64,000 bases of DNA from Chaenocephalus aceratus (Eukaryota; Chordata; Actinopteri; Perciformes; Channichthyidae), in the NCBI GenBank assembly GCA_023974075.1, contig CM043789.1:43013771-43077770 (forward strand), written 5' to 3'. Below are positions 1-13,303 of the stretch, in pieces (within the stretch, counting starts at the first letter, position 1; every line of letters begins with the position of its first letter). A model generated the notes under the pieces. That model saw nothing but the letters and a program-made list of their open reading frames with translations. It did not search any database and was not told where the DNA came from. The translations under genes were made by a program, and so were the position numbers.

Positions 1-104
1 CATAATAGGGGAAGTAGCTCAATGTGTAGGGACTTGACTTGGGAACTAAAGGGTTGTTGGTTCAAGTCCCAATCGGACCAAAAATACAGAGGGTGCATTG
101 TAGG
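1..104 (+). repeat. tRNA-derived SINE head (partial)
   Basis: The stretch reads like a tRNA: an A-box-like TAGCTCAATGTG near position 14 and a B-box-like GGTTCAAGTCCC near position 59, followed by an A-rich link. No cloverleaf with a good acceptor stem is visible, so I read it as the tRNA-like head of a SINE and not as a tRNA gene. It is cut by the window edge and runs into the 37-bp tandem array. Confidence 0.45.
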
Positions 105-2145
105 GTGAGAAGTAGAAAGTACAGGTATTTGAGTTCAACATGTGAGAAGTAGAAAGTACAGGTATTTGGGTTCAACATGTAAGAAGTAGAAAGTACAGGT
201 ATTTGGGTTCAACATGTAAGAAGTAGAAAGTGCAGGTATTTGTGTTCAACATGTAAGAAGTAGAAAGTTCAGGTATTTGGGTTCAACATGTGAAAAGTAG
301 AAAGTACAGGTATTTGAGTACTTTCTACTTCTTACATGTTGAACCCAAATACCTGTACTTTCTACTTCTCACATGTTGAACACAAATACCTGTACTTTCT
401 ACTTCTCACATGTTGAACACAAATACCTGTACTTTCTACTTCTCACATGTTGAACACAAATACCTGTACTTTCTACTTCTTACATGTTGAACTCAAATAC
501 CTGTACTTTCTACTTCTTACATGTTGAACTCAAATACCTGTACTTTCTACTTCTCACATGTTGAACCCAAATACCTGTACTTTCTACTTCTTACATGTTG
601 AACTCAAATACCTGTACTTTCTACTTCTCACATGTTGAACTCAAATACCTGTACTTTCTACTTCTCACATGTTGAACACAAATACCTGTACTTTCTACTT
701 CTTACATGTTGAACTCAAATACCTGTACTTTCTACTTCTTACATGTTGAACTCAAAAACCTGTACTTTCTACTTCTCACATGTTGAACCCAAATACCTGT
801 ACTTTCTACTTCTCACATGTTGAACACAAATACCTGTACTTTCTACTTCTTACATTTGAACTCAAATACCTGTACTTTCTACTTCTTACATGTTGAACTC
901 AAATACCTGTACTTTCTACTTCTCACATGTTGAACACAAATACCTGTACTTTCTACTTCTCACATGTTGAACTCAAATACCTGTACTTTCTACTTCTCAC
1001 ATGTTGAACACAAATACCTGTACTTTCTACTTCTTACATGTTGAACACAAATACCTGTACTTTCTACTTCTTACATGTTGAACACAAATACCTGTACTTT
1101 CTATTTCTCACATGTTGAACTCAAATACCTGTACTTTCTACTTCTTACATGTTGAACTCAAATACCTGTACTTTCTACTTCTTACATGTTGAACTCAAAT
1201 ACCTGTACTTTCTACTTCTTACATGTTGAACCCAAATACCTGTACTTTCTACTTCTCACATGTTGAACTCAAATACCTGTACTTTCTACTTCTTACATGT
1301 TGAACTCAAATACCTGTACTTTCTACTTCTTACATGTTGAACTCAAATACCTGTACTTTCTACTTCTTACATGTTGAACTCAAATACCTGTACTTTCTAC
1401 TTCTTACATGTTGAACTCAAATACCTGTACTTTCTACTTCTCACATATTGAACTCAAATACTTGTACTTTCTACTTCTTACATGTTGAACTCAAATACCT
1501 GTACTTTCTACTTCTTACATGTTGAACCCAAATACCTGTACTTTCTACTTCTTACATGTTGAACTCAAATACCTGTACTTTCTACTTCTCACATGTTGAA
1601 CTCAAATACCTGTACTTTCTACTTCTCACATGTTGAACCCAAATACCTGTACTTTCTACTTCTTACATGTTGAACACAAATACCTGAACTTTCTACTTCT
1701 TACATGTTGAACCCAAATACATGTACTTTCTACTTCTTACATGTTGAACTCAAATACCTATACTTTCTACTTCTTACATGTTGAACTCAAATACCTGTAC
1801 TTTCTACTTCTTACATGTTGAACTCAAATACCTGTACTTTCTACTTCTCACATGTTGAACTCAAATACCTGTACTTTCTACTTCTTACATGTTGAACTCA
1901 AATACCTGTACTTTCTACTTCTTACATGTTGAACTCAAATACCTGTACTTTCTACTTCTTACATGTTGAACTCAAATACCTGTACTTTCTACTTTTTACA
2001 TGTTGAACACAAATACCTGTACTTTCTACTTCTCACACGTTGAACTCAAATACCTGTACTTTCTACTTCTCACACGTTGAACTCAAATACCTGTACTTTC
2101 TACTTCTTACATGTTGAACACAAATACCTGTACTTTCTACTTCTC
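105..2145. repeat. 37-bp minisatellite array (copy 1), with an inversion
   Basis: A tandem array of a 37-bp unit containing ATGTTGAAC and ACCTGTACTTTCTACTTC. About 5.8 units at 105-317 are on the opposite strand to about 49 units at 318-2145. Variation sits at few positions: GAACTC/GAACAC/GAACCC and CTTACATG/CTCACATG. Indels are almost absent. Because 37 is not a multiple of 3, no real reading frame persists. It forms the inside of a hAT-like element whose tail follows at 2146. Confidence 0.95.
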
Positions 2146-2557
2146 TCATGTTCCAAACAGCTGGTTCCTTTAGTCTGAATGTGTGTCTGGTGCGTGATCA
2201 TTATTCTTCAGAGTCACTGCGTGCCTATTGGTTGGAACACGATCCGTGTATCCATCACTTCCTGGTCTTCTCTAAAGAAGAGGGACCAATGGAAACGTTG
2301 TCATGTTGCCGTTGTTCAGCATGGAAACATTCATTAGCTAACAATGACATTATTGTTCTATTAATATAAAGGGAGGTCAGGTACTCTTTAAAGCAGCTGC
2401 TAGTTATGGGTACTTTTTACTGAAGTACACTTCAAAGCCTTTACTTTTACTTGAGTGAAGACGTTTAGTCAGTACTTCTAATTTTACCAGAGTATCTTTA
2501 ACACGAGTATCTGTACTTCTACTTGAGTAAAGGATGTGTGTTCGTTTACCATCTCTG
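2146..2557 (+). mobile_element. hAT-like element, tail and terminal repeat (copy 1)
   Basis: Single-copy tail of the minisatellite-carrying element. It ends in AGTACTTCT/CTTGAGTAAAG motifs and CCATCTCTG at 2557, the complement of a CAGAGATGG terminus. Termini starting CAGAG with many AAGTACTT/TTGAGTA motifs are typical of Tol2-like hAT elements. The same tail occurs inverted at 3652-4045 and in the same orientation at 9206-9478, 14846-15245 and 62706-62880. No transposase is present, so it is non-autonomous. Inside it, CCAAT at about 2286 and AATATAAAG at about 2362 are promoter-like. Confidence 0.75.
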
Positions 2558-3651
<1,094 letters not shown>

Positions 3652-5828
3652 TGAGAGTGGCAAAAGTACACACATCCTTTACTCAAGTAGAAGTACAGAT
3701 ACTCGTGTTTAAAAATACTCAAGTAGAAGTACTGACTAAACTTCTTTCCTCAAGTCAAAGTAAAGAGGCTTTGAAATGTACTTCAGTAAAAAGTACCCAT
3801 AACTAGCAGCTGTTTTAAAGAGTACCTGACCTCCCTTTATATTAATAGAACAATAATGTCATTGTTAGCTAATGAATGTTTCCATGCTGAACAACGGCAA
3901 CATGACAACGTTTCCATTGGTCCCTCTTCTTTAGAGAAGACCAGGAAGTGATGGATACACGGATCGTGTTCAAACCAATAGGCACGCAATGACTCTGAAG
4001 AATAATGATCACGCACCAACACACATTCAGACTAAAGGAACCAGCTGTTTGGGAAATGAGAGAAGTAGAAAGTACAGGTATTTGAGTTCAACATGTAAGA
4101 AGTAGAAAGTACAGGTATTTGAGTTCAACATGTAAGAAGTAGAAAGTACAGGTATTTGAGTTCAACATGTGAGAAGTAGAAAGTACAGGTATTTGAGTTC
4201 AACATGTAAGAAGTAGAAAGTACAGGTATTTGAGTTCAACATGTAAGAAGTAGAAAGTACAGGTATTTGAGTTCAACATGTAAGAAGTAGAAAGTACAGG
4301 TATTTGAGTTCAACATGTAAGAAGTAGAAAGTACAGGTATTTGGGTTCAACATGTAAGAAGTAGAAAGTAGAGGTATTTGGGTTCAACATGTAAGAAGTA
4401 GAAAGTACAGGTATTTGTGTTCAAAATGTAAGAAGTAGAAAGTACAGGTATTTGGGTTCAACATGTAAGAAGTAGAAAGTACAGGTATTTGGGTTCAACA
4501 TGTAAGAAGTAGAAAGTACAGGTATTTGAGTTCAAAATGTAAGAAGTAGAAAGTAGAGGTATTTGGGTTCAACATGTAAGAAGTAGAAAGTACAGGTTTT
4601 TGAGTTCAAAATGTAAGAAGTAGAAAGTAGAGGTATTTGGGTTCAAAATGTAAGAAGTAGAAAGTACAGGTATTTGTGTTCAAAATGTAAGAAGTAGAAA
4701 GTACAGGTATTTGTGTTCAAAATGTAAGAAGTAGAAAGTACAGGTATTTGAGTTCAACATGTAAGAAGTAGAAAGTACAGGTATTTGTGTTCAACATGTA
4801 AGAAGTAGAAAGTACAGGTTTTTGAGTTCAACATGTAAGAAGTAGAATGTACAGGTATTTGAGTTCAACATGTAAGAAGTAGAAAGTACAGGTATTTGTG
4901 TTCAACATGTGAGAAGTAGAAAGTACAGGTATTTGGGTTCAACATGTGAGAAGTAGAAAGTACAGGTATTTGAGTTCAACATGTAAGAAGTAGTCATGAC
5001 CGAAAGAACGAGATCGCGGATACAAGCGGCCGAGATGGGTTTCCTCCGCCGGGTGGCTGGTGTCTCCCTTAGAGATAAGGTGAGAAGTTCGGTCATCAGG
5101 GAGGGACTCGGAGTTGAGCCGCTCCTCCTTCGCGTCGAAAGAAGCCAGTTGAGGTGGTTCGGGCACCTAGTTAGGATGCCACCTGGGCGCCTCCCTAGGG
5201 AGGTGTTCCAGGCACGTCCAGCTGGGAATAGACCAAGGGGTAGACCTAGGACCAGGTGGAGGGATTATATCTCTTCGCTGGCCTGGGGGCGCCTTGGGAT
5301 CCCCCAGTCAGAGCTGGTTGATGTCGCCAGGGAAAAGAAAGTTTGGGGCTCTCTGCTGGAACTGCTACCCCCGCGACCCGACCACGGATAAGCGGGAGAA
5401 GATGGATGGATGGATGGATGGATGTAAGAAGTAGAAAGTACAGGTATTTGAGTTCAACATGTGAGAAGTAGAAAGTACAGGTATTTGAGTTCAACATGTA
5501 AGAAGTAGAAAGTACAGGTATTTGAGTTCAACATGTAAGAAGTAGAAAGTACAGGTATTTGAGTTCAACATGCAAGAAGTAGAAAGTACAGGTATTTGAG
5601 TTCAACATGTGAGAAGTAGAAAGTACAGGTATTTGAGTTCAACGTGTAAGAAGTAGAAAGTACAGGTATTTGAGTTCAACGTGTAAGAAGTAGAAAGTTC
5701 AGGTATTTGGGTTCAACATGTGAGAAGTCGTCAGAAAAATAAGTAGTGGAGTAAAGTACTGATACCAGAAAGATGTACTTAAGTACAGTAACAAAGTATT
5801 TGTACTTCACTACTTCCCTGGTCCTCTG
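3652..5828 (-). mobile_element. hAT-like element with 37-bp array (copy 2)
   Basis: Most complete copy, in reverse orientation. The terminal repeat near 3652 (GTGGCAAAAGTACACACATC) leads into the single-copy tail (to about 4045), then about 34 units of the 37-bp repeat on the complementary strand (4046-5735), then the other terminus, AAGTACAGTAACAAAGTATT onward, ending CCTCTG at 5828. Complemented, that end resembles the CAGAGGTGGGGAAAG terminus at 61386. No clear 8-bp target duplication is visible. A Rex3 fragment sits inside the array. Confidence 0.75.
4994..5421 (+). mobile_element. Rex3-type LINE fragment inserted in the array
   Basis: The frame 4996-5391 encodes the C-terminal end of a fish RTE/Rex3 reverse transcriptase, recognised by RWFGHLVRMPPGRLPREVF and the later GRPRTRWRDYISSLAW, followed by a stop and a (GATG)n tail, the tail reported for Rex3. 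The insertion is flanked on both sides by ATGTAAGAAGTAG (4981-4993 and 5422-5434), as expected for target-primed insertion, although the tandem target could mimic a duplication. It is 5'-truncated and keeps only the 3' end of the ORF. Confidence 0.8.
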
Positions 5829-7247
<1,419 letters not shown>

Positions 7248-7923
7248 AGTCCTTACACACCAAGCCGAATTCGGCCGTCGATAGATGGCGATAGATGGCG
7301 ATAGATGGCGATAGATGTCGGGCCGTTGATGAGTGTCGCCCTACTCAGATTGGTGTGTCCCGCCCCGTCGTGTCTTTTCGGCCGTTGAATCGGGAGGCTA
7401 AAGGCCGTCAGCCAAAGAAATCCCTCTGATTGGCTGTTCAGCTAGCGAATCAGTGCATGAGAAGCTAAACGGAAGTGAGGGACCCAAACAAACTATTAAG
7501 AAGGCAAATCTGAGGTTTCCTTTAACTCCAGCTCTCGACTCAGGTTCGTGAAAGCCCCGTGAGCTTCTCGCTGTAGAGTGGAAATGGAACGCACACGCTA
7601 TTTGTTGTTTGTTTATATCACGCAGTCTGTTCTTCTTCTCTCGGTTATCACGGAGTCTGTTCTTCTTCTGTCGGTGTATCACGCAGTCTGTCTTCCGGTT
7701 GTTGCTTCTTTTGAATGACGAACACACACTACCGCCGCCTGCTGGTGAGGAGAGTTATTGCCACTCACGCATGCGCAGTTCGTACGTGCAACTTGGCCGT
7801 CTGCTGAAGTCTTTGCGGTGTGTTCCAGTGCGACTGTTGGCCAACACGCAGAGACCTGAGGCGACGCAACAGTCGGGTCCGTCGGGACGTGTTCTTTGGG
7901 GTCAGTTTGGTGTGTAGGCCCCT
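7248..7923. mobile_element. Harbinger-like MITE (probable)
   Basis: The left end AGTCCTTACACACCAAGCCG and the complement of the right end (AGGGGCCTACACACCAAACT) form imperfect terminal inverted repeats around the core TACACACCAA. Flanking TAA/TGA could be a mutated 3-bp TWA target site as used by PIF/Harbinger. A small GATAGATGGC tandem repeat lies at 7279-7318. No transposase is present. Confidence 0.5.
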
Positions 7924-7930
7924 TGAGAGT

Positions 7931-8208
7931 CAGTGGCGGTTCTAGACCAATTTGACTCGGGGGACCAGGCTCAGTTATTTTCTGAGGGGGGCCCAATAAA
8001 TGCAGAACAAAAAAGACAAAGACAGAATGAAGTAATTGGGCATAAGAGAACAATGCAAAACAGTTATAGGTATTTGTTTCAGTACACATATTTATTTCAG
8101 ATACTTATAGTTACAGTTTGTACGCTCTAATGGGTTCGACTGGAATGACAAATGGCGTTAGTTAGTTTCATATCCTGCCCCCCCCCCCCCCCCCTAGAAC
8201 CGCCCCTG
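7931..8208. mobile_element. short hAT-like MITE, 278 bp
   Basis: The element starts CAGTGGCGGTTCTA and ends TAGAACCGCCCCTG, a 14-bp inverted pair with one mismatch. The flanks TTGAGAGT and CTTAGAGT match 6/8, as an aged 8-bp hAT target duplication would. A C-run of about 17 bases (8178-8194) abuts the right terminus. Confidence 0.7.
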
Positions 8209-9205
8209 CTTAGAGTCTATTGGGGTGGATCACATTTAGGATTAAAATGGTCCTCATCCAAGGCTCTGATCTTTTTTATGGTTAACTTTTTTTGAGAATT
8301 TGGTACCAGTAAAGACATAATTCTACTCGTGTCTTTTTGTAAAATTGTGATAGGTCTGGCTTTAACGTAAAATGAACCTAAATCAAATAAATAAATAAAC
8401 AAATGTACAAATCCATATGAGTCACCTGACTTCATCTATCTAAAACATAGCTTTCACATTGTCGTAATCCTGCATGAACATATAGTTGAGTAGAGGGGCT
8501 TTAAAGCATTAAAACATGGGACACGCTTTGATGAAGAATGTGGGTCTTGGTGATGCTTCTTCTTAAAAATGTGTGAGCGGATGTGACTGAGATTTGGTGG
8601 AGTGGCGGAGAGCGAGGTTATCACAGCGATGATATCCACACTGTCTTTAGAAGAGAGACGGAGGAAGAGAGGGAAATTATCTGAGAGGGTGAAGGAGAGG
8701 AGGAGATGAGAGGGTGAAGGAGAGGAGGAGATGAGAGGGTGAAGGAGAGGAGGAGCTGTTTGACCCATGAGGATTTGCTAAAGACACATCATTTTAGATT
8801 AGCTTTTTATTAGCAACCCCCCACTTAAATGTTCTTAGTCTTTATTATTTACCAACCTTTATGTGGTTTTATTTATTTTCTTATTTCTGTTGTACCTATA
8901 TGTTCACTTTGTTTTATTGGGTTTTATATTTTATTTGATAGTGTTGCATCGACTCAGCTGTCTTGTGTCTTATCTGTCAGAGAGACAGCATTATTTATTT
9001 TATTTGTATTATCATCCATTTATTTCACCTCCTTGTGTCTGTTAACCTGATGAAATGTTATATTTTGCTGCGTGTACCTTTTTAAGTTCTTAACAAATAA
9101 TCTGAGGGGCATTTCTTGTTGTTTATTTTCAATTTGTGATGCGTCATTTGTAAAGCACTTTGAGCTGCATGTGTTGTAGGAAAAGTGCCGTATAAATAAA
9201 GCTTT
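8209..9205. other. no gene; G/A minisatellite and LINE/SINE-type 3' tail
   Basis: About three copies of a 24-bp purine-rich unit (GAGAGGGTGAAGGAGAGGAG) lie at about 8680-8756. At 9145-9205 the sequence AAAGCACTTTGAGCTGC followed by GTGCCGTATAAATAAAG is the 3' tail shared by fish L2-like LINEs and their SINEs. The rest is AT-rich and unassigned. Confidence 0.55.
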
Positions 9206-9478
9206 ATTTGGGGACCAATGGAAACGTTGTCATGTTGCCGTTGTTCAGCATGGAAACATTCATTAGCTAACAATGACATTATTGTTCTATTGATATAAAG
9301 GGAGGTCAGGTACTCTTTAAAGCAGCTGCTAGTTATGGGTACTTTTTACTGAAGTACACTTCAAAGCCTCTTTACTTTGACTTGAGTAAAGAAGTTTAGT
9401 CAGTACTTCTACTTTATAGTAGTATTAAACATGAGTATGTACTTCTAAAGGATGTGTGTGGTTTGAGCATCTCTGAAG
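9206..9478 (+). mobile_element. hAT-like element tail (copy 3, partial)
   Basis: Starts at GGGACCAATGGAAACG and matches the tail of copy 1 to the CATCTCTG end near 9471, without any 37-bp units. It abuts the LINE tail on its left, so its 5' part is lost. The first ~20 bases beyond its terminus match those beyond copy 1. Confidence 0.75.
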
Positions 9479-9822
9479 GTAAACTGAGAGGATGTAGCGT
9501 TGTCAATAATACGCCAGCAGAACTCTCTGCAGTCTGGAAGTGAGCCACAGCTTGATTGAGACAGGCTCGCGGGCTTTACGGAGGTATGTGTGGTCTTGGG
9601 AACTCATAACCAGAGACTCATAAAACAGACTTCAGGAACTTAAGGAAAAACATGTCTGCTCGTACATTACGGTGGCCTTAAAGTTAATTATCTTGGAATT
9701 TGCCATTTTAATATTCAAACTCTGTCCACTGTATGGAGGAGTCGGCAGATATAATAGTACAACTGCTGTTCTTGTACAGTAGGTAAGCAAGTACCACTAT
9801 GCATTACGAAATAAATACAAAT
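9479..9822. other. no gene seen
   Basis: AT-rich spacer without recognised content. Confidence 0.4.
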
Positions 9823-9957
9823 AACTAAATAGTTTCAATGTTAATACTTTGAATGTAGAATTGACTTTGTATTTTAAACATCATTGCATTTCTACAATGA
9901 TGTTTAAAACACAAGTAAATTCTACGTTCAAAGTATTAACATTGAAACTATTTAGTT
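9823..9957. repeat. long near-perfect palindrome
   Basis: The left arm (9823-9887), with TAGTTTCAATGTTAATACTT and TAAACATCATTG, is followed after a few bases by its reverse complement (9893-9957). Arms are about 65 bases with a loop under 10 bases. A third, direct copy of the left arm lies at about 10012-10083. Confidence 0.85.
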
Positions 9958-10187
9958 TGAGAAACACTGCGTAGCCTATTGCGCTGCAAAACACAAATAA
10001 CAGGGTTTTTGTAATAGTTTCAATGTTAATACTTTGAATGTAGAATTTGCTTTGGAGATATTGTCTTTTAAACATCATTGCATTTGTTCTCCATGAAGGG
10101 TGTACTTTACCAGTTTGAGAAACTCTGCTTTCTTTTTGAGAGATCAGAATCAAAATCTGGTTTATTACCAATTACATATTCACATAG

Positions 10188-10740
10188 CAGGAACATAAAT
10201 ATAGACGAGACACATGTTAATGTCTGATTTATACGGTTTGAAGCTGGAGGTAAACTAGTTTCCATTTCATTCGGTATTGTAATCTTGTTGGTTAGGGTTA
10301 GGGTAAGGGTTTCTTCGAAGGATCCTTGTTTCAATGCTGCTTGTTATGACTGCTTTTTTGTGAAACAACACTGGAGATGAAGAGCCTTCTCCCCGGCTAA
10401 ATGTTCCATTGATTGTAAGATTTGCAGACTCAACATATGCCGAGATGAATACACTTTGAGTGGTGTAGACGCCACACAATCAGGGCATGAATATAGACGA
10501 GGGAAATGTTAATGTCTGATTCATCTATCAATGAAGTCGGAGGTTAACTAGTTTCCATTTAATTCGGTATTGTAATTGTGTGGGTCAGGGTTTCTTTGAA
10601 TGATCCTTCTTCTTTCTTTCAATCCCGCTTTTTTGTGAAATGAAGAGCTTTCTCACCTGCAAAATGTTCCATTGTTTGAACAATCTGCAGACTCAATATA
10701 CACGTGGCCGTGTAGACGGTACACAATCAGGGCAGCTCCC
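10188..10740. repeat. diverged tandem duplication, ~293-bp period
   Basis: Copy A (about 10190-10480) and copy B (about 10483-10740) share ATATAGACGAG, TGTTAATGTCTGATT, ACTAGTTTCCATTT, TTCGGTATTGTAAT and ACACAATCAGGGCA in the same order. A few TTAGGG-like units occur only in copy A (10292-10312). No gene is supported. Confidence 0.75.
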
Positions 10741-10861
10741 TCTGTGGGAGACTCTATTTCTGTGAGGTGCAGCTGGTCTGCAGATATGAGACTGAAGTGA
10801 GGTGAGGTGCATGTGTGAGGGTCAGGGCATCCAGACTGATGCCAATTTCTCACACATCTCA

Positions 10862-11023
<162 letters not shown>

Positions 11024-11272
11024 CTCCCTCCCTGACCTGTCTGGCCTGGAGGTGGTGTGTGTGATAAGACACTTTCCCTCCTCTCAGTGTCCTCACAACC
11101 AGACATTTCATCCAAAACATTCCCACAACGTCATGGGAACCGACACGGTTCATCTGAATGATGTTGTTAAATTCAGGTTTAAAGGGGAACATTATAATGC
11201 GACAATAACTAACGCTTCTTTGCAACCGCCACGTATTTAAGAGCTTCTGTTGATCGTGTTTCCTTCTGTCAG

Positions 11273-11354
11273 GTACCTGGCCAAGCTGTCGTCAGTGGGA
11301 AGCATCCGGGATGAGGAGACGTGCGAGAGGTTACGAGGTCTCATCCAGAGACAG
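11273..11354 (+). CDS. wnt4: wnt4 exon 2
   Basis: The acceptor TTCTGTCAG precedes one base completing the previous codon, then 27 codons beginning [20 protein letters not shown] and ending IQRQ. The donor is CAG|GTATAG. Reading through gives an immediate in-frame TAG, so this is a true exon border at phase 0. Confidence 0.92.
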
Positions 11355-13005
11355 GTATAGTGCATTTCGTTTAGCTTTAATCTAATTGATTGCATTCAAC
11401 CATGAAGATAGAAACTTCAAAACAAGCAAGAATCCTTCAAGTGCATTCAGTAAGCAAAAGCATTGTTAGTGCATTGGCTTAAAATAACCAACACTTCACG
11501 AGGTAGGAATTTCTGTTTACTTTGCTATAACGTTTGTTGAGCAGTCTCTTCCTTCATAATATACTTTGAAAACAAGCTTCGAATGCTCTCCTCAAAGCCA
11601 GAACCCATGACAGAAACTTATATTTAACATCCCAGAAAAACCCTTCCTTCAGTCATGTCAGAAACAGAATAAATCCTAAATTCTGTCTTGGTATTATCTC
11701 CACTGTTCTGAACGTCACCAACTCTGGTTTTAGAGTTTAAAGACACTGATGTAATATCACATATAAAGGAAAGTAACCACAACTTACCACTTTTTACAGT
11801 TTGTAACCCTGCTTACGGTTCAGGGTTAGGGTTTGGATACGCATTGGTGAAATCAAAACAGAAAAAACAATAGAAAGGCATAGACCTTAGGGAAGCAACT
11901 ATCTCCTATTTAGGCGTATATAATAGTTTCTTTATTTGCATATTGACTGGTTAATGTGCGCATTTCATTTGTGTTTAACGAACTTTGTTCATGCTGCCCT
12001 CTTGGCCAGCTCGCTCTTGAAAAGCAGATTTTAATCTCAATGAGACTTGTTAAATAGAGGATATATATATATGTGTGTACTGCGTGTTGTGTGTCTGACG
12101 TGTCTCTGTGTCTGTCCTCCAGGTGCAGATCTGTAAGCGCAGTGTGGAGGTGATGGATGCCGTGCGTCGTGGAGCTCAGCTGGCGATCGACGAGTGTCAG
12201 TTCCAGTTTAGAAACCGGCGATGGAACTGCTCCACGCTGGAGACCATGCCGGTGTTTGGAAAAATTGTCACGCAGGGTAAGATTATACACTGCAGTGATT
12301 TCAGTCACTTCGTCCATTCACAACAGAGACACTGAGAGTGATATGCCACGACAGCTGATACTGAAATAACTTCACTACCTGCATGCATTTACAACATCGG
12401 GAACCTCAACAAAAAGCCAATCGGATTTTATACTTACACGTTTTGTTGAGATGACTATTCCATTCTTGCAAGGATAATAAATCCATGTATCCTGATATTG
12501 AAACTCAAGCCGGTGACGAGTGAGATTTTTCTAACAGTTGAGTAGGATAATCTTCACATATTTACAAAACTTTTATTATTTTTTAAGTGTAAAACGAATT
12601 AAGAAATAAGTCGCGTGGCCTCACCACCGCAAAATTAACGGCATACTTGTGGTCTGGATATTTATTAAGTCAATTGTTTGTTACCAGAGTTTTATGACAC
12701 AAAGAAGCTTTGAATATTCACAAGTGTGGTATTTGCTGACATATTTAACGTTGTAGAGCAAATTAGGAAACACTTGTAAGCTTGTGTTAACAACATACCA
12801 TATTGCAGGCATCTACGGTAAACAAAATCACATTCATCAAACCATTGACTTCCAGTTGAGGGAACAGGAATTGGTAAAACAACAAATCATTCCTCGGTTT
12901 TAGGACTTATTCCTGCATAATCTTTGATATTGCATTTAAAAAAACGGTGTCTGGGCACCTTCCATGAGACTTTGATACAACCTCTTTACATAATGTAACA
13001 ATATA

Positions 13006-13080
<75 letters not shown>

Positions 13081-13247
13081 GTGTGTGTGTGTGTGTTTAG
13101 GCACCCGTGAGGCAGCCTTTGTGTACGCCATCTCAGCAGCCAGTGTGGCGTTTGCGGTCACGAGGGCCTGCAGCAGCGGAGAGCTGGAAAAATGTGGCTG
13201 TGACCACAATGTTCATGGAGTCAGTCCAGAGGGTAGGTTAGCTTTCT

Positions 13248-13303
<56 letters not shown>

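Noticed and set aside
8..82. tRNA genes at 8-82, 26563-26660 and 63401-63475
   Set aside because: Box A and B motifs are present but the stems do not fold into a good cloverleaf and SINE bodies follow.
318..2145. Regular direct repeats resembling a CRISPR array
   Set aside because: Units are directly abutting 37-mers with no unique spacers and no cas genes; the genome is a vertebrate.
10292..10312. Interstitial telomeric repeat
   Set aside because: Only about three imperfect TTAGGG-like units, too short to claim.
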